Shown piece by piece: positions 45,741 through 56,602 of a stretch of 64,000 bases of DNA. Where the stretch lies: contig NC_012878.2 of assembly GCF_000003195.3 (NCBI RefSeq), positions 42,925,821-42,989,820 of the forward strand, given 5' to 3'. The position numbers were made by a program, and so were the translations under genes. Under the pieces are notes generated by a model. That model was not told the DNA's origin, did not search any database, and worked only from the letters and a program-made list of their open reading frames with translations. The first letter of the stretch is position 1. Each line of letters begins with the position of its first letter. The stretch comes from Sorghum bicolor. Lineage: Eukaryota; Streptophyta; Magnoliopsida; Poales; Poaceae.

Positions 45741-46043
45741 GTTCGGAGCTGCGCTCCGTGTGGAAGCTCCTCCCTAATCTGCACTTCCCCTACTTCCATG
45801 AGCTGACCGGTGAGTTCAACGACGCCCTTGATGACCATCAGGTGCCTCTCCTCCACCTCAAAGTCGACGGCCACGACCACTGCCAAGGCAGCCTACCCAA
45901 GTCCCTCGTGACCTAGCTGCCTGCCACCGCGCCCCATGTCTCCAACCCCAACTCAAAGTGTGACTCCCGTGGTTGGGGTGCCCTCGCCAGCTAAGCCAAT
46001 GCTGCGTCCAAATCAACGGAGCACGCAGGCTTGCGCGGCTTAG
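45741..46043. other. Short GC-rich unassigned stretch
   Basis: A minus-strand frame (45647-45886) of 79 codons contains VDFEVEERHLMVIKG but is partly MITE sequence. No gene is supported. Confidence 0.35.
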
Positions 46044-46044
46044 G

Positions 46045-46197
46045 GGCGTGTTTGGCTGCAGGCACTAGAATCAAATGTCACATAGGTGATTCATGGGGTA
46101 TTCGGATAATAATAAAAAAATAAATTACAGATTTCATCAATACTTTGTGAGACAAATTTATTAAGTTTAATTAATTCATCATTAGTTTACAACAGTA
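46045..46197. mobile_element. Truncated Tourist-like MITE
   Basis: Starts GGGCGTGTTTGGCTGCAGGC and carries AATTTATTAAGTTTAATTAA and TTCATCATTAGTTTACA, as in the Tourist family. The right TIR is missing; the sequence is cut at about 46197 by the junction with the LINE fragment. Confidence 0.5.
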
Positions 46198-46216
46198 AAA
46201 TAGCCAGGAAAGTCTG

Positions 46217-47457
46217 CAGGCACTAAAATACTTTGTTAGTCGAAAAAAATTGGTCTAAACCATGTAGGGCAAAATCTGCTCTTGATAAAATTCAACAAAA
46301 GTTGAAACTTTTTAAACAGTTTTTCAAAGGATGGGGTTTTAGTTTACAAGGAGAATTGAGAAGAAAAAAGGAAAAGGTCAGCATTGAACTAGCTCAAATT
46401 GAGAGTATTGAGGAAGCTGGTTTATTGAATAGTGAACAAATAGCCAGGAAAGTCTGGTTATCAACAGAATATCTTCGTTTGTTAGATGAGGAAGAATCTT
46501 ACTAGCTAAGTAGATGTCATGAGAACCGGTTGCTCAAAGGAGATAATAATACTAGTTACTTTCATAAAATTGCTAATGGAAGGAGAAGGAAAAACACTGT
46601 TGTTTCCTTGGAGAAGGATGGTGAAATTATTCAGGGGGATGAAAATCTTTTGAATCATACCACAGATTATTATACAAATCTGTTTGGTCCTGAAGAGGAT
46701 CACAACATTCATATTGATCAATCTTTATGGGATGAAGTTGACAAAGTATTAGATGAGGATAATGAGAAGTTATGCAAACCTTTTAGTGAACAAAAAATAA
46801 AAGATGCTTTGTTCCAAACGGAGAGAAATAAAGCTGCGGGTCCAGACAAAATTCCCATTGAATTCTATCAGGCTTGTTGGGATATTATTAAAAATGACAT
46901 CATTCAGTTGTTTGATGATTTTCATAGAGGTAGAGTTGATATAAGTAGAATTAATTATGGAGTTATAACACTTCTTCCCAAAGTCTCTGATGCTGTCAGA
47001 ATTCAACAATTTAGACCTATTTGCCTGCTGAATTGTCTATAAACTCATAACAAAAACATTAACTTTGAGGATAGAAAAAGTGGCAGAAAAACTTATACAT
47101 CCTAATCAAACGACATTCATAAAAGGGAGGAATATCATGAATGGAATAATGATTCTACATGAAATTCTACATGAAACAAAAAGGAGGAAACAAATGGGTA
47201 TTGTACTCAAGTTAGATTTTGAAAAGGCATATGACAAAGTCAAATGGAGATTTTTATTTCAATGTCTATCTACTAGGGGTTTTTGTCGTGTTTGGTGTGA
47301 TTGGATAAAAAGAGTGGTCTCAGGTGGGACTGTAAGTGTTAAATTAAATAATCTCATTGGTCCTTACATAAAAAGTCATAAAGGTGTGAGACAAGGAGAT
47401 CCTCTCTCTCCTATTCTGTTTAATTTTGTAGTAGATGGTCTTTCTAGAATGATTCTT
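46217..47457 (+). pseudogene. LINE (non-LTR) reverse transcriptase fragment
   Basis: Plus-strand remnant of a plant L1-type ORF2. Frame 46233-46505 gives a Lys-rich pre-RT region; 46530-47042 gives KAAGPDKIPIEFYQACW and FRPICLLN; after a frameshift near 47045, 47065-47457 gives FIKGRNIMNGI, the motif-A segment LKLDFEKAYDKV and GVRQGDPLSPILF. The catalytic FADD-type motif C, the thumb and the 3' end are missing because a large LTR begins at 47458. A TAG at 46503-46505 adds to the decay. The endonuclease domain is absent too, as in 5'-truncated insertions. Confidence 0.88.
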
Positions 47458-47989
47458 TGTCACACCCTGGCTTTTAAAACAGAAAACCAGAGTCGTCATA
47501 TGTGTGCCTAGGAAGTCCACACATACAACAAAAGAATAGAAATATCACAAATAATGTTATATATAGCGGAAACCATATTTATAATGACACTTACAAACAT
47601 CAGAGTACACAGAAACAGTAGCTAAACTTCTTAGGCTCTATTCTTCTCAGGGACGGCTGACTGGGGGCTCCGTATGCCAAGCACTTCTGATATACTTCTA
47701 GAAAACTTCATGACATCTTTATCCTTCTTCTGAGCAACACTTTACTACACACTGGGGGTGTGGGGGAAATAGCAAGGGTGAGTTCATGTCGAACTCAACA
47801 AGTACAGACGGAAAGTATAATGACATGCAAGGCTTAATCGAAGGAAAAGCTGACACTGTTTAACTGCAGGTGAGCTTTTTAAGTTGACAGACTTTTATTA
47901 TAACTCTTTTATTTAAACAACCTATTACTAAATACGAGTAAAGCATCCCAACCCTTATTTAGATGAAAGTAAATTAACAATATTATTAA

Positions 47990-48022
47990 TCATAATAATA
48001 ATAATAATAATTATTATTATTA
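47990..48022. repeat. (AAT)n/(ATT)n self-complementary microsatellite
   Basis: TAATAATAATAATAATAATA followed directly by ATTATTATTATTA can fold on itself. It sits just upstream of the mini-hairpin array. Confidence 0.85.
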
Positions 48023-48028
48023 AGATTA

Positions 48029-48167
48029 CCGAGGTAGCAACCTCGGATAGCAACTCGGGGTAGCAACCCCATTAAGGTCATGGGATAGCAATCCCAATTA
48101 AGAACACAGGATAGCAATCCTGCCAGCACGGAATAGCCATTCCGCCAAAGCACGAGGTAGCAACCTC
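48029..48167. repeat. Array of seven TAGCAA-loop mini-hairpins
   Basis: Stem/loop/stem units: CCGAGG-TAGCAA-CCTCGG (48029-48046), a degenerate CGGA-TAGCAA-CTCG (48044-48057), GGGG-TAGCAA-CCCC (48057-48070), TGGGA-TAGCAA-TCCCA (48081-48096), CAGGA-TAGCAA-TCCTG (48107-48122), CGGAA-TAGCCA-TTCCG (48129-48144), GAGG-TAGCAA-CCTC (48154-48167). Loops are almost invariant, while stems differ but keep complementarity (the second unit only partly). Linkers are unrelated apart from short AATTAAG words. Confidence 0.85.
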
Positions 48168-49650
48168 AACCAAGTTCCGCCTCCAAGTTCCATGTGATTC
48201 CAATTTGCTCATCATGTGAGAGTCTGGGCCGCTCGTGACCGTAAGCACGGTTGATATATCAGTTTTACACTCTACAGAGGTGTGCACTTTCACTCCAAGT
48301 CGTGATTACCATTCGCCTAGGGTCGCGACTCCCCAAAACATTACCAAGGTGAGCAGACAGGGTTTCACTACGAGACCTTTCACAGGGTCCAACTAATAGG
48401 ATGCCACTCGTAAGTTTTTGCCGAGACGCGCGGCAGCCATGCCCAAAGCAAAGGGACCCCGAACTAACCGACCTCTTAATATAAATACCCAAGCTACTTC
48501 CTTATGCCTACCCGGAAAGCAACACCCTACTAGCGGAGGTCCTGATAATTAGTCAAGCCAGAGCCATATGGCTTAGAGCTGCACTGTATGTCCCAGGGGG
48601 CCGCTCCATGACTAAGTCCTTACGGAGAGCAGAGACGGGTACGCCCGGCAACCAGGCCAACCAACAATACCCGCTCCCCCTTTCCTCAACAAACTATGAT
48701 GCTCGCAAGCACCGCAACATCTCCATCACCGAAGTGACCATCATTCATCATTTAAACATCAATCATCATTAAAGAATTTATTAAGCAAGATTATTTACTT
48801 TTATTTATTATATGGAATAGATGAGTAGAGCAGCTAAGCATATATACTGTTCACTATACTACCCATGTATAGAACCCAGGAATACAAGGAATATAGTAGA
48901 AGACTAGTCATGTCCTTAGGGTTTGCAGTATTAAGACACATGCAATGGAAAGTAAATGTATTTAAAGTTCATAGGTACAATATGATCAAAGGGGTGCCTG
49001 CACTTGCCTTTATTCCCAGTGTATATCTGCTCAGAATTCTTTGACTTCTTTCTTGTGATCTTTATCTTCTACTGCAACTGTCGGTCCTCAGCTCCTGGTC
49101 TTCACTGTTGACGAACCACGCTTCTTCTACTCGTAGCAAACAAGCAACACAAACAAACAAACAAACAATCACGACTAAGAACAAGCATCAATCAAAAGAA
49201 AAGCTTTGAAAGAGAGCGTACTAAACGACACGGCTTATTGCTACGATCGTGACAACGCAAGAATGATTAAGAACGGAGCTATCGTTAAACGGACACGACT
49301 TTCGAGGTTTGCAACATAACAGAGAACACACACGATCCGCTTGGATTATTTTGTTGGATGAATTATGGTGAAAGATATTCAAGAAAAAAGTCATAAAATG
49401 GAGTTAAACAAATTATAATTATCAAAGATGTAGTATAGTTCTAGTCATATTCTATTTATGAAAAATAATAAATTATTTAAGTCACTTTATCATTTATGGT
49501 TTAGAAAAGCGTAGGATTTGTGACATAAGTTGAACAAGGCATTTATGAACTGAGAGTAGATCACAATTAAAAAGGTATTTATGTTGGTACTAATAACATT
49601 AATATTTGTTTATAAAAAACCAAAGTTATAAACATAAATTGTTTTTATAG

Positions 49651-50367
49651 TGTTGATGCAAAAGCTGAATCTGCAAACACAAAGGGCTAATACCCGATCT
49701 AAACGTTAAGGCGTGCCAGCCGATTTGATCTTACTATCGGCGAAGGTGATAACTCGAATACTTTGGTCCCGACAACAGCGATGCGCCCGGATGCCACGAC
49801 CAAGAGGTATTCACGTGGAACTTGATAATACGCCGAGCTTAAGTCGACGAACTCCTAAGAACTCGTAGCGAAAAGAAAAAAGTATGACGAAGTCGTCGAA
49901 AAAAAAATGCTGGAATATGAGTAAAAACTTATGTTTGATTGATTGATAGATAGATCTTACAAAGCCCCAGGGTCTACATTTATACCCTGCTCAAAGAGCT
50001 ACAATCAGACACGACTTAGAACTTGAATTCCAAATTAAACAGAATCCGTATACAAAATGATTTAAATAACTAAGGAAAACATAAAACTATCCTCCCGTGA
50101 CAAACTGGGACACCACCATGGATTGATCGGCAATCTTCAGGTTCTTCTTCCTAATCATCGGTAGACCCCTCATCGTAGCCATCGGTACAGGTTAATGCTG
50201 ATCATCGGCATAAACACATCACCACCCATGGACTTAGTCACATTCAGCTGCCCCTTCATCGGCAACCACCCTCATCGGCAACTCTCCTGCAGATCAGTTA
50301 CTGTTGCCTTATCTTACCGATCTACACTCTACCGATCCTGGGTACGTGTCCAAAAACGGTGTCAACA
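49651..50367 (-). repeat. 3' LTR of the Tat element
   Basis: 717 bp, TG...CA with inverted tips TGTTGA/TCAACA. Pairs with 61401-62119. Contains many ATCGG/CCGAT words in its left-hand (U3-side) third. Confidence 0.95.
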
Positions 50368-50385
50368 CATGCCCCCCAATTTCGG
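50368..50385 (-). promoter_or_regulatory. Polypurine tract
   Basis: Minus strand CCGAAATTGGGGGGCATG directly abuts the 3' LTR, the expected position of the plus-strand primer. Confidence 0.8.
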
Positions 50386-50485
50386 AGTATGAAATCATTA
50401 ATGCTCCAAAATTCTCTGCAGTAATGATGCCTTTTCGCAATTAAGTCTCCCAATTTGGCAACCGACAGCCTAAATCTGAACAACC

Positions 50486-50735
50486 TTGGCTCGATTCTTC
50501 CGCAGATTCCTCGAATTCCTCAACCTCCCAAACGGACATCTCCACTTTAATCGCCCATCGGCAACATTACCGTTACAAGGAACTGCCGATGGACTGACTA
50601 GGAAATCCCGCACAATGAAATATCTCAACCTCCCAAACGGACATCCTCACTTTATTCGCCCACCGGCAATATTACCGTTACAAGGCACTGCCGATGGACC
50701 GACCAGGAAATCCCACACAGTGAAATATCTCTAGA
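50486..50735 (+). repeat. Diverged 130-bp duplication upstream of the antisense gene
   Basis: CTCAACCTCCCAAACGGACATC...ACTTTA...CGCCCA(T/C)CGGCAA...ATTACCGTTACAAGG...ACTGCCGATGGAC occurs at 50518-50620 and again at 50628-50735. It lies 140-380 bases upstream of the antisense gene's TATA box, so it may be a promoter duplication. Confidence 0.85.
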
Positions 50736-50872
50736 TTATGACCGCTTCCTGTCAAATCACCTGCGCAATCTCTTGATCACCGTGCGAACAGTTACCATAT
50801 CCACCTGTGTACTCTCGGTTTGCACGGATACGGCGAAGAGATAAGTCAGATTTACCCTTGCCTGTTTTGTCC

Positions 50873-50880
50873 TATAAATA
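50873..50880 (+). promoter_or_regulatory. TATA box of the antisense PMD gene
   Basis: CCTATAAATAGTCCC, about 150 bases upstream of ATG 51031, in plus orientation (opposite to the element). A leader with CATCTCATCATTCTACAG follows. This indicates a transcription unit of its own. Confidence 0.7.
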
Positions 50881-51030
50881 GTCCCTTCTCGGGTACTCCT
50901 TCTCCATCTCATCATTCTACAGCCCCAACTCTACTTTTCTGGCGGCGGCGCTGTTCGAGAGCTCCAAGAATTCTGACGAAGACCTTTCTCCACCAACCTT
51001 AAAACCCTCGATCATCTTCCATGCGAGGAA

Positions 51031-54000
51031 ATGGCCATCAACTTCACTGTTCCCGAGGTAAGTTTATCACCCTACCTTTTGTGTTTTTACCATACCCTTG
51101 TTCATCCGCCATTTATTTTACTGAACATTCCTCTCTTTTTTCTTTTTTTTCTTTTTACCCCAAAAACCATTAGGATCTGTCCAATAAAATTGTCATCCCT
51201 ACCGATCAGCCACACCTCCAATGTCTCGGTCCGTTAGGGAACCCAGATCCCACCGATCTGATCAACGCGGAAACAAACAGAATCCCCTTTAGAGCCGAGA
51301 ACTTTTCTCTAGATCTGTGGAAAGATACCTTCCGTTCCTGGCCCAATCCTACCATGGGATGGAACGATTGGTTCTTGAGAGTCAGCCATTCGAATGAGAT
51401 TCAGTGGGGCGAACAAAAACTGGACCAGTGCATTAGGCTATCTCTTGCCGATATGCATTGGAATGAATCACTGCTGATTGCTGCATCATATTTCTGGTCA
51501 GACACACTTAATGCTTTTGTCTTCGGTCATGGCCCTGCTTCTCCCACTCTTGCCGATGTGCTTATGCTCACCGGTTTAGATGTATCACTGCCGATAGTAG
51601 TCACATATTTGACACCACACCTAGCGCTAAGGTGGAAACCCGCTCTATCGGCGGCTGGTCTGGGTATATTCAGAAGTACCGTAAAATAGGGCCTGTCAAC
51701 ATAAAAGAACAAACCACCTTTCTGAACATGTGGCTGGACAAATTTGTGTTCTGTGGTCGATCGGCAGGACCAACCTCTGTCTACCTATCGGCAGCAGAGA
51801 GATTAGCTAACGGTGGCCGATTTCCCCTCGGCCGATACCTGCTTGGCTCTGCCTACCATCTTCTCCACCAAGTAGTCAGAAAGCTTCTACTCGGCCAACC
51901 CATCGGCAACTTAGGGGGTCCCTGGTGGTTCATCAATATGTGGCTTGGCCTCCACATGCATAAGTGTCTTGAATTCGATCTCTTCGCACAGCGCTTCCCC
52001 AGGGATATAGCCGAGGATTATGAATTGGATGAAGAAGAATCGGCAACTCGCCCTCCTCTGAACTTTGGCGAGGCTGTCATAGTCCTACCTGGTACAGGTG
52101 GCAATGCAGACCAGGTCAGCCGATTCTTCCAGACTCTGTACGAAGGCCTGACCAGAGAACAACGAGCATGGATGCCCTATGAAAATCCAGACACCATGTT
52201 CCCCTTGGTCTTTCACCCGTTCAATGACGCCCTCAACAAGGATCACGACGTGATGATGGCACTGATCACCCCCAGGGCTATACCAGTAAACTTCTTTGGC
52301 AGTGGGAAAGCCTCCAACTAGACTTATGAGTTTTATAATCCATCAGCACTAGCCCGTCAACTAGCTTTCGGTCAGCTGCCGATTGCACTCTGTTATGCCG
52401 ATGTGATAAAACCCAGGGAAACCATCACTAGTCTCCTCGAGTGGACCCGAGTAGCCCAACTGCCACCAAATGCTGATACAGATGCAGATCTATCAGAGTG
52501 GATTCCGGCCCTCTTCATTACGCAGGCGTACAAACGATGGTGGGAAGAATGGAAGGAACATTTATTCTGCAAATCGGTTCTTACGTACCGCGGCATGATC
52601 GACCCCCAGTACAAAGTTCTCGATAACACTGTAAGTATTTCCAAACCGATGCCTCAATCCTTTGACTTTTATTTCCATTGGTAACTCACTTTCTGTGTTA
52701 TATTACAGGTTGATAACATTCCCCCATCGGTCAGTAGGAGTGGCAAGCTGATCGATCTTTTTCCATCAGGTCCAATCTCTTCGATCGGCACTAACGCTCC
52801 CACCTTGGCTGCTATAATGCATCGGGGTGTACGTCTCAAGAAAGTCACTACCAAGCGGGCAAAAACATCTCCATCGGTAGCTGCCTCTGCTTTGGCACAA
52901 GCCTTCAAGGTAAATCTTCAAATTTCTTTACTGACTTCATTCTTACATCTATTACACTTGTACTCACGAATTCTCATTCTTGGTACAGCACACCGGCGCA
53001 TCGGCAAGAACCAGAAGCACAGGTGCCGATGCCCCCCAGTCCAGCCAGGTGAAGAGGAAAGGCTCCAAGAGCACCAGATCACCAGCAAAGCGTCAGAGGA
53101 CAGCAACACCTCCCCCTCCCCTAGTGTCTCCAATTCCAGTGGAATCTTCTCCTTCCTCTCCAGAAGTCCAGATGCAACAAGCACCATCTCCTCCCTAGCC
53201 GCAGGAAGAAGCTCACGCAGAAGAACTCCAGCTAGAGGGACCTCAGCCAGAAGATACATCGGCTGACATACACGAGCAAACTACCGATCCAGCAAGTTCA
53301 ATCATAGCATCGGTAGTCTCCTCCATCCAAACAAATACTGCTCCCCCTCAAGGTAATATACCTTTTATGAAATTATTGCCGATGAACTTATTTTTCCTGT
53401 CCTATAATTACTTCAGTTAATCTTTCAGCTGACATAGTTCCATCGGTAGCCTCAACCGATCAGCCCGTGGTTCCATCGGCACTATCTAGTCAGAGGCGAG
53501 AGATTGCCCTGAAACAAGTAAGTTACCCAATCTTCATCTGTATTCATCAATACCGGACCATAGAATAACTTATTCCATTTCCTTTTCAGGAACAGGACTC
53601 TCCTGACAGTTTGTTCTCCTTTGGCATCGACATCTCTGAAGATGAAGGTGAGGAGGCAAGCTCTTCTCGAGCAGTTGGAGTCACATCGGCAGAAATCAGG
53701 GCGAAGTTGGAAGAATTATCGGCCCTCCTTCATCAAGACACAGCCCAATTGGTTGATGATTCCGATCCGACCAAGGCTTTGTTCAGGACCCTCAGAGGCC
53801 AAATTCCTACCGATGCTGAAGAAGTTCTTTTTCAAGCTGCACATCTAGAGAGCCGTCAACTGCAGTACCAGAGGGCTGCCCAACGTCTTGCCGATAGAAC
53901 AGCTCATGCTCTGCTCTCTGAGGAGATGATGAAGGTAAAACTCCTTGCCGATGAGAAACACAAGAGCATCGGCATCCTGACATCCTTAGGAGATGTATTG

Positions 54001-54285
54001 AAACAAAAGATTTCTGATCTATCGGCGAGAAGAGAAGTTCTGTTGGCAGAACTCAAACAGGTAGAAGAAGCCTTGTCCCAAGCCCGACAAGAAGAAAACC
54101 AACTGCCTGAGACAATCAAGCTTCTTGAGCAAGATCGAAATATCCAAGCCCAAACGGCACTGCAGATGAAGAAGAAGCTGAAGCCAGTGGAAGGCTTTGC
54201 CGATGATGATGTGAAATTAATAGAAGAAGCCAACCAGATCCGTCTGCATGCTATATCGGCGATCCAGGCGCTGTTAAACATGTGA
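51031..54285 (+). pseudogene. Antisense plant-mobile-domain (PMD) gene in the Tat element
   Basis: Six exons with consistent GT-AG sites and phases: 51031-51057, 51174-52630, 52709-52909, 52989-53352, 53429-53517 and 53590-54285, about 940 codons. Exon 2 encodes the PMD (WNDWFLRVS, ADVLMLTGLDVSLP, WWFINMWLGLH, FNDALNKDHDVMMALITP), as in MAIN/MAIL-type and aminotransferase-like plant proteins. Exon 4 has a basic, NLS-like KRKGSKSTRSPAKRQR followed by a Pro/Ser-rich linker. Exon 6 encodes an acidic start (ISEDEGEE) and a coiled coil of about 150 residues ending AISAIQALLNM. Only three lesions are seen: a one-base frameshift near 51593, and TAG codons at 52319-52321 and 53196-53198. It converges on pol, with 154 bases between stops. 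PMD proteins act in silencing or genome maintenance in Arabidopsis; what a transposon-borne copy does is open. Confidence 0.85.
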
Positions 54286-54344
54286 ACTCTTCATCGGCAA
54301 CATAATTGATCCTCTCTTTTGAACACTCCTAATGTGTTGGTCTA

Positions 54345-54430
54345 GCCGATAGGATTGTTATCGGCACCTTTTAAAACATTAAGCCTGCCCCCAGATACAT
54401 TTTGATCCAGCCGATAGGAATGTTATCGGC
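54345..54430. terminator. Twin hairpins between converging gene ends
   Basis: GCCGATA-GGATTGT-TATCGGC (54345-54365) and GCCGATA-GGAATGT-TATCGGC (54410-54430): identical 7-bp stems, loops differing by one base, 65 bases apart, between the PMD stop (54285) and the pol stop (54440). They may mark 3' ends of either transcript or a protein-binding site; 'terminator' is a positional guess. Confidence 0.6.
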
Positions 54431-54439
54431 ACTTAACTC

Positions 54440-55725
54440 TTATGCATCGACCCATATGCTTGGGTAATACTTCTTTAGATATTTGCCATTCAATGCTTTG
54501 GGAAATTCAACTCCTTCAAGAGTTTCTAAAATATAGGCGTTCCCAGGAGCCGATCGACTTATCCGATAGGGACCCTCCCAATTGGGAGACCACTTCCCAA
54601 ATTTTGCACTGTTAGTCCCGATTGGTAAGATTAGTTTCCATACTAAGTCTCCATCGGCAAACTCCTTAGCCTTCACTTTCTTATCATACCATCTGGCTAC
54701 TCTCTTCTTATTCTCTTCTATATTCATTAAGGCCCTTAGCCGATGCCCTGCTAGATCATCCAACTCATCTGTCATCAAAGTAGCATAATCATCGGCAGCC
54801 AATTGATCTTGAAAAGATAATCGCCTAGACCCAGTCTTAATTTCCCAAGGTAACACTGCATCATGACCATATACCAACTGATAGGGTGAAACCTTAGTCG
54901 ATCCATGACAAGCCATCCGGTATGACCATAAAGCCTCATTTAACAATGTGTGCCACCTCCTAGGGTTTTTTTCAATCTTCCGCTTAATAAGCTTGATAAT
55001 TCCTTTATTAGATGTCTCGGCCTGCCCATTAGCTTGAGCATAATAATGAGAAGAGTTTAATACTTTAATTCCCATACCGATTGCAAATTCATCAAACTCC
55101 CCTGATGTGAACATAGTACCCTGATCGGTAGTAATTGTTTGAGGAATTCCAAATCGGTAAATAATATGCTCTTTCACAAAATCAATTATATTGGCCGATG
55201 TAACTTTCTTCAAAGGAATAGCTTCAACCCACTTAGTAAAATAATCGGTGGCAACCAAGATGAATTTATGTCATTTGCTGGATGGCAGATAAATCTGGCC
55301 GATCAAGTCAATAGCCCATCCTCGGAACGGCCAAGGTTTGATGATAGGATTCATGGCCGATGCGGGTGCTCTTTGAACATTGCCAAATTTCTGACATCCT
55401 TGACACCCTTTGAAATACTTAAAGCAATCCTCCAGTATAGTCGGCCAATAATTCCCATTTCTTCTAATCATCCACTTCATCTTAAAGGCCGACTGATGTG
55501 CTCCACACACTCCTTCATGGATTTCTCCCATCAAATTTCTAGCCTCATCATCACCTAAACACTTGAGAAGAATTCCATCAATGGTTCGATAATATAATTC
55601 ATCTTCGAGGAGCACATACTTGGTGGCTTGAAACCGAACACGCCTCTCTACTTTCTTGGATGGATCCCTTAAATAATCAATGATTTCTTTCCTCCAATCA
55701 TCGGCACCGATCGCCGATATTGCAT
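54440..55725 (-). pseudogene. Integrase region of the Tat pol
   Basis: Minus strand. Zinc-binding HHCC segment with HEGVCGAH and CQGC (about 55430-55540). Core starts near AIDLIGQI (first Asp), then a TGA at 55271-55273 before TDYFTKW, the second acid in TTDQGTMFTSGEF, and the Glu in GQAETSNKGI. The C-terminal part has DGDLVWK, WEGPYRI and a final WVDA before the stop at 54440. Apart from the internal TGA the DDE residues are present. It needs the rest of the polyprotein and is therefore inactive here. Confidence 0.88.
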
Positions 55726-56128
55726 TTATCATGGGCTGATATCCCGAGGCATGCTGAGCCAACCGATTGGCCTCTTCATTATGCAATCGAGAAACATGCT
55801 CTAATCAGAAATCCTTGAATTCCTTTAACAGTTGCATACTCCTTTCGTGATAAGTTATGAGGACTTCACTTCGGCATTCATAGCTTCCAGCCAATTGATT
55901 TATAACTAGCATAGAATCCCCGAAGATTTCAACAGCATCAGCATGAACTTCCCTTAGTAATTCCAACCCATTTATCAGAGCTTGATACTCAGCTTGATTA
56001 TTTGTCAACGTGGCAACAATCGGCAAGAAGAATTCATACTTCCTTCCCTGAGGGGAAATTAACACGATGCCGATCCCTGCCCCCCGGTCACACGTGGATC
56101 CATCAAAGAAGAGCGTCCAAGGTACAAT
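55726..56128 (-). pseudogene. Second, archaeal-type RNase H of the Tat pol
   Basis: Minus strand TLFFDGS, NNQAEYQALI, FGDSMLVINQ and HNEEANRLAQ give the four acidic/His positions of an RNase H fold distinct from the one joined to RT. Between RT-RNase H and integrase this extra domain marks the Tat clade. In-frame stops at 56129-56131 and about 55802-55804. Confidence 0.85.
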
Positions 56129-56587
56129 TTACAAAGCCTCCACTGAACCGCAATGTTGAGTTACAAAATCGGCCATAATTTGTCCCTTAACCGCCTTAGC
56201 CGATTCATAACGCAAATCGAACTCTGACAGTGCCAAAATCCATTTGCCGATTCTACCACTCATAATCGGCATAGACAGCATATATCGGACCACATCATCT
56301 TTGCATATGACAGTGCATTCGGCCGATAACAAATAATGTCTCAACTTAATACATGAGAAATAGAGACATAAACATAACTTTTCAATGGCCGAATACCTGG
56401 TCTCAGCATCTATCAATCTCCTACTTAAATAGTAAATCACACGTTCTTTCCCTTCAAATTCTTGAATTAAAGCCGAACCGATGACCATCCCATCGGTAGA
56501 TAAATACAACCTGAAGGGTTTCCCTTGCTGAGGTGGAATCAGAACTGGAGGATTTACCAAATAATTCTTGATTTCATCCAATGCCAA
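56129..56587 (-). pseudogene. RT-linked RNase H of the Tat pol
   Basis: Minus strand. PFRLYLSTDGMVIGSALIQE, YYLSRRLIDAETRYSAIEK and LRHYLLS match the Ty3/gypsy RT-RNase H (RT_RNaseH_2-type) segment. The first acidic position is within LSTDG. Tag stops flank the segment at about 56588 and 56603. Confidence 0.8.
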
Positions 56588-56602
56588 TTGCTACTCTTTC
56601 CC

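Larger units (their letters stand above)
47458..49650 (-). mobile_element. Large gypsy-type LTR, first part (minus orientation)
   Basis: Begins TGTCACACCCTGGCTTTT inside the LINE frame and continues, after the inserted Tat element, at 62125-63231, about 3.3 kb in all. Orientation is set by the minus-strand TATATATAG at about 63068 upstream of a leader-like GC-rich segment. The LTR's other end lies beyond a further insertion at 63232. TTCTT precedes the TG start and would be its left target duplication. It contains a trinucleotide repeat and the hairpin array at 48029-48167. Family assignment is by general resemblance to abundant grass gypsy LTRs with TGTCACACCC ends. Confidence 0.6.

Noticed and set aside
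48029..48167. CRISPR-like array because of regular repeats
   Set aside because: Repeats are only a six-base loop with variable self-complementary stems, in a plant retroelement; no repeat-spacer logic.
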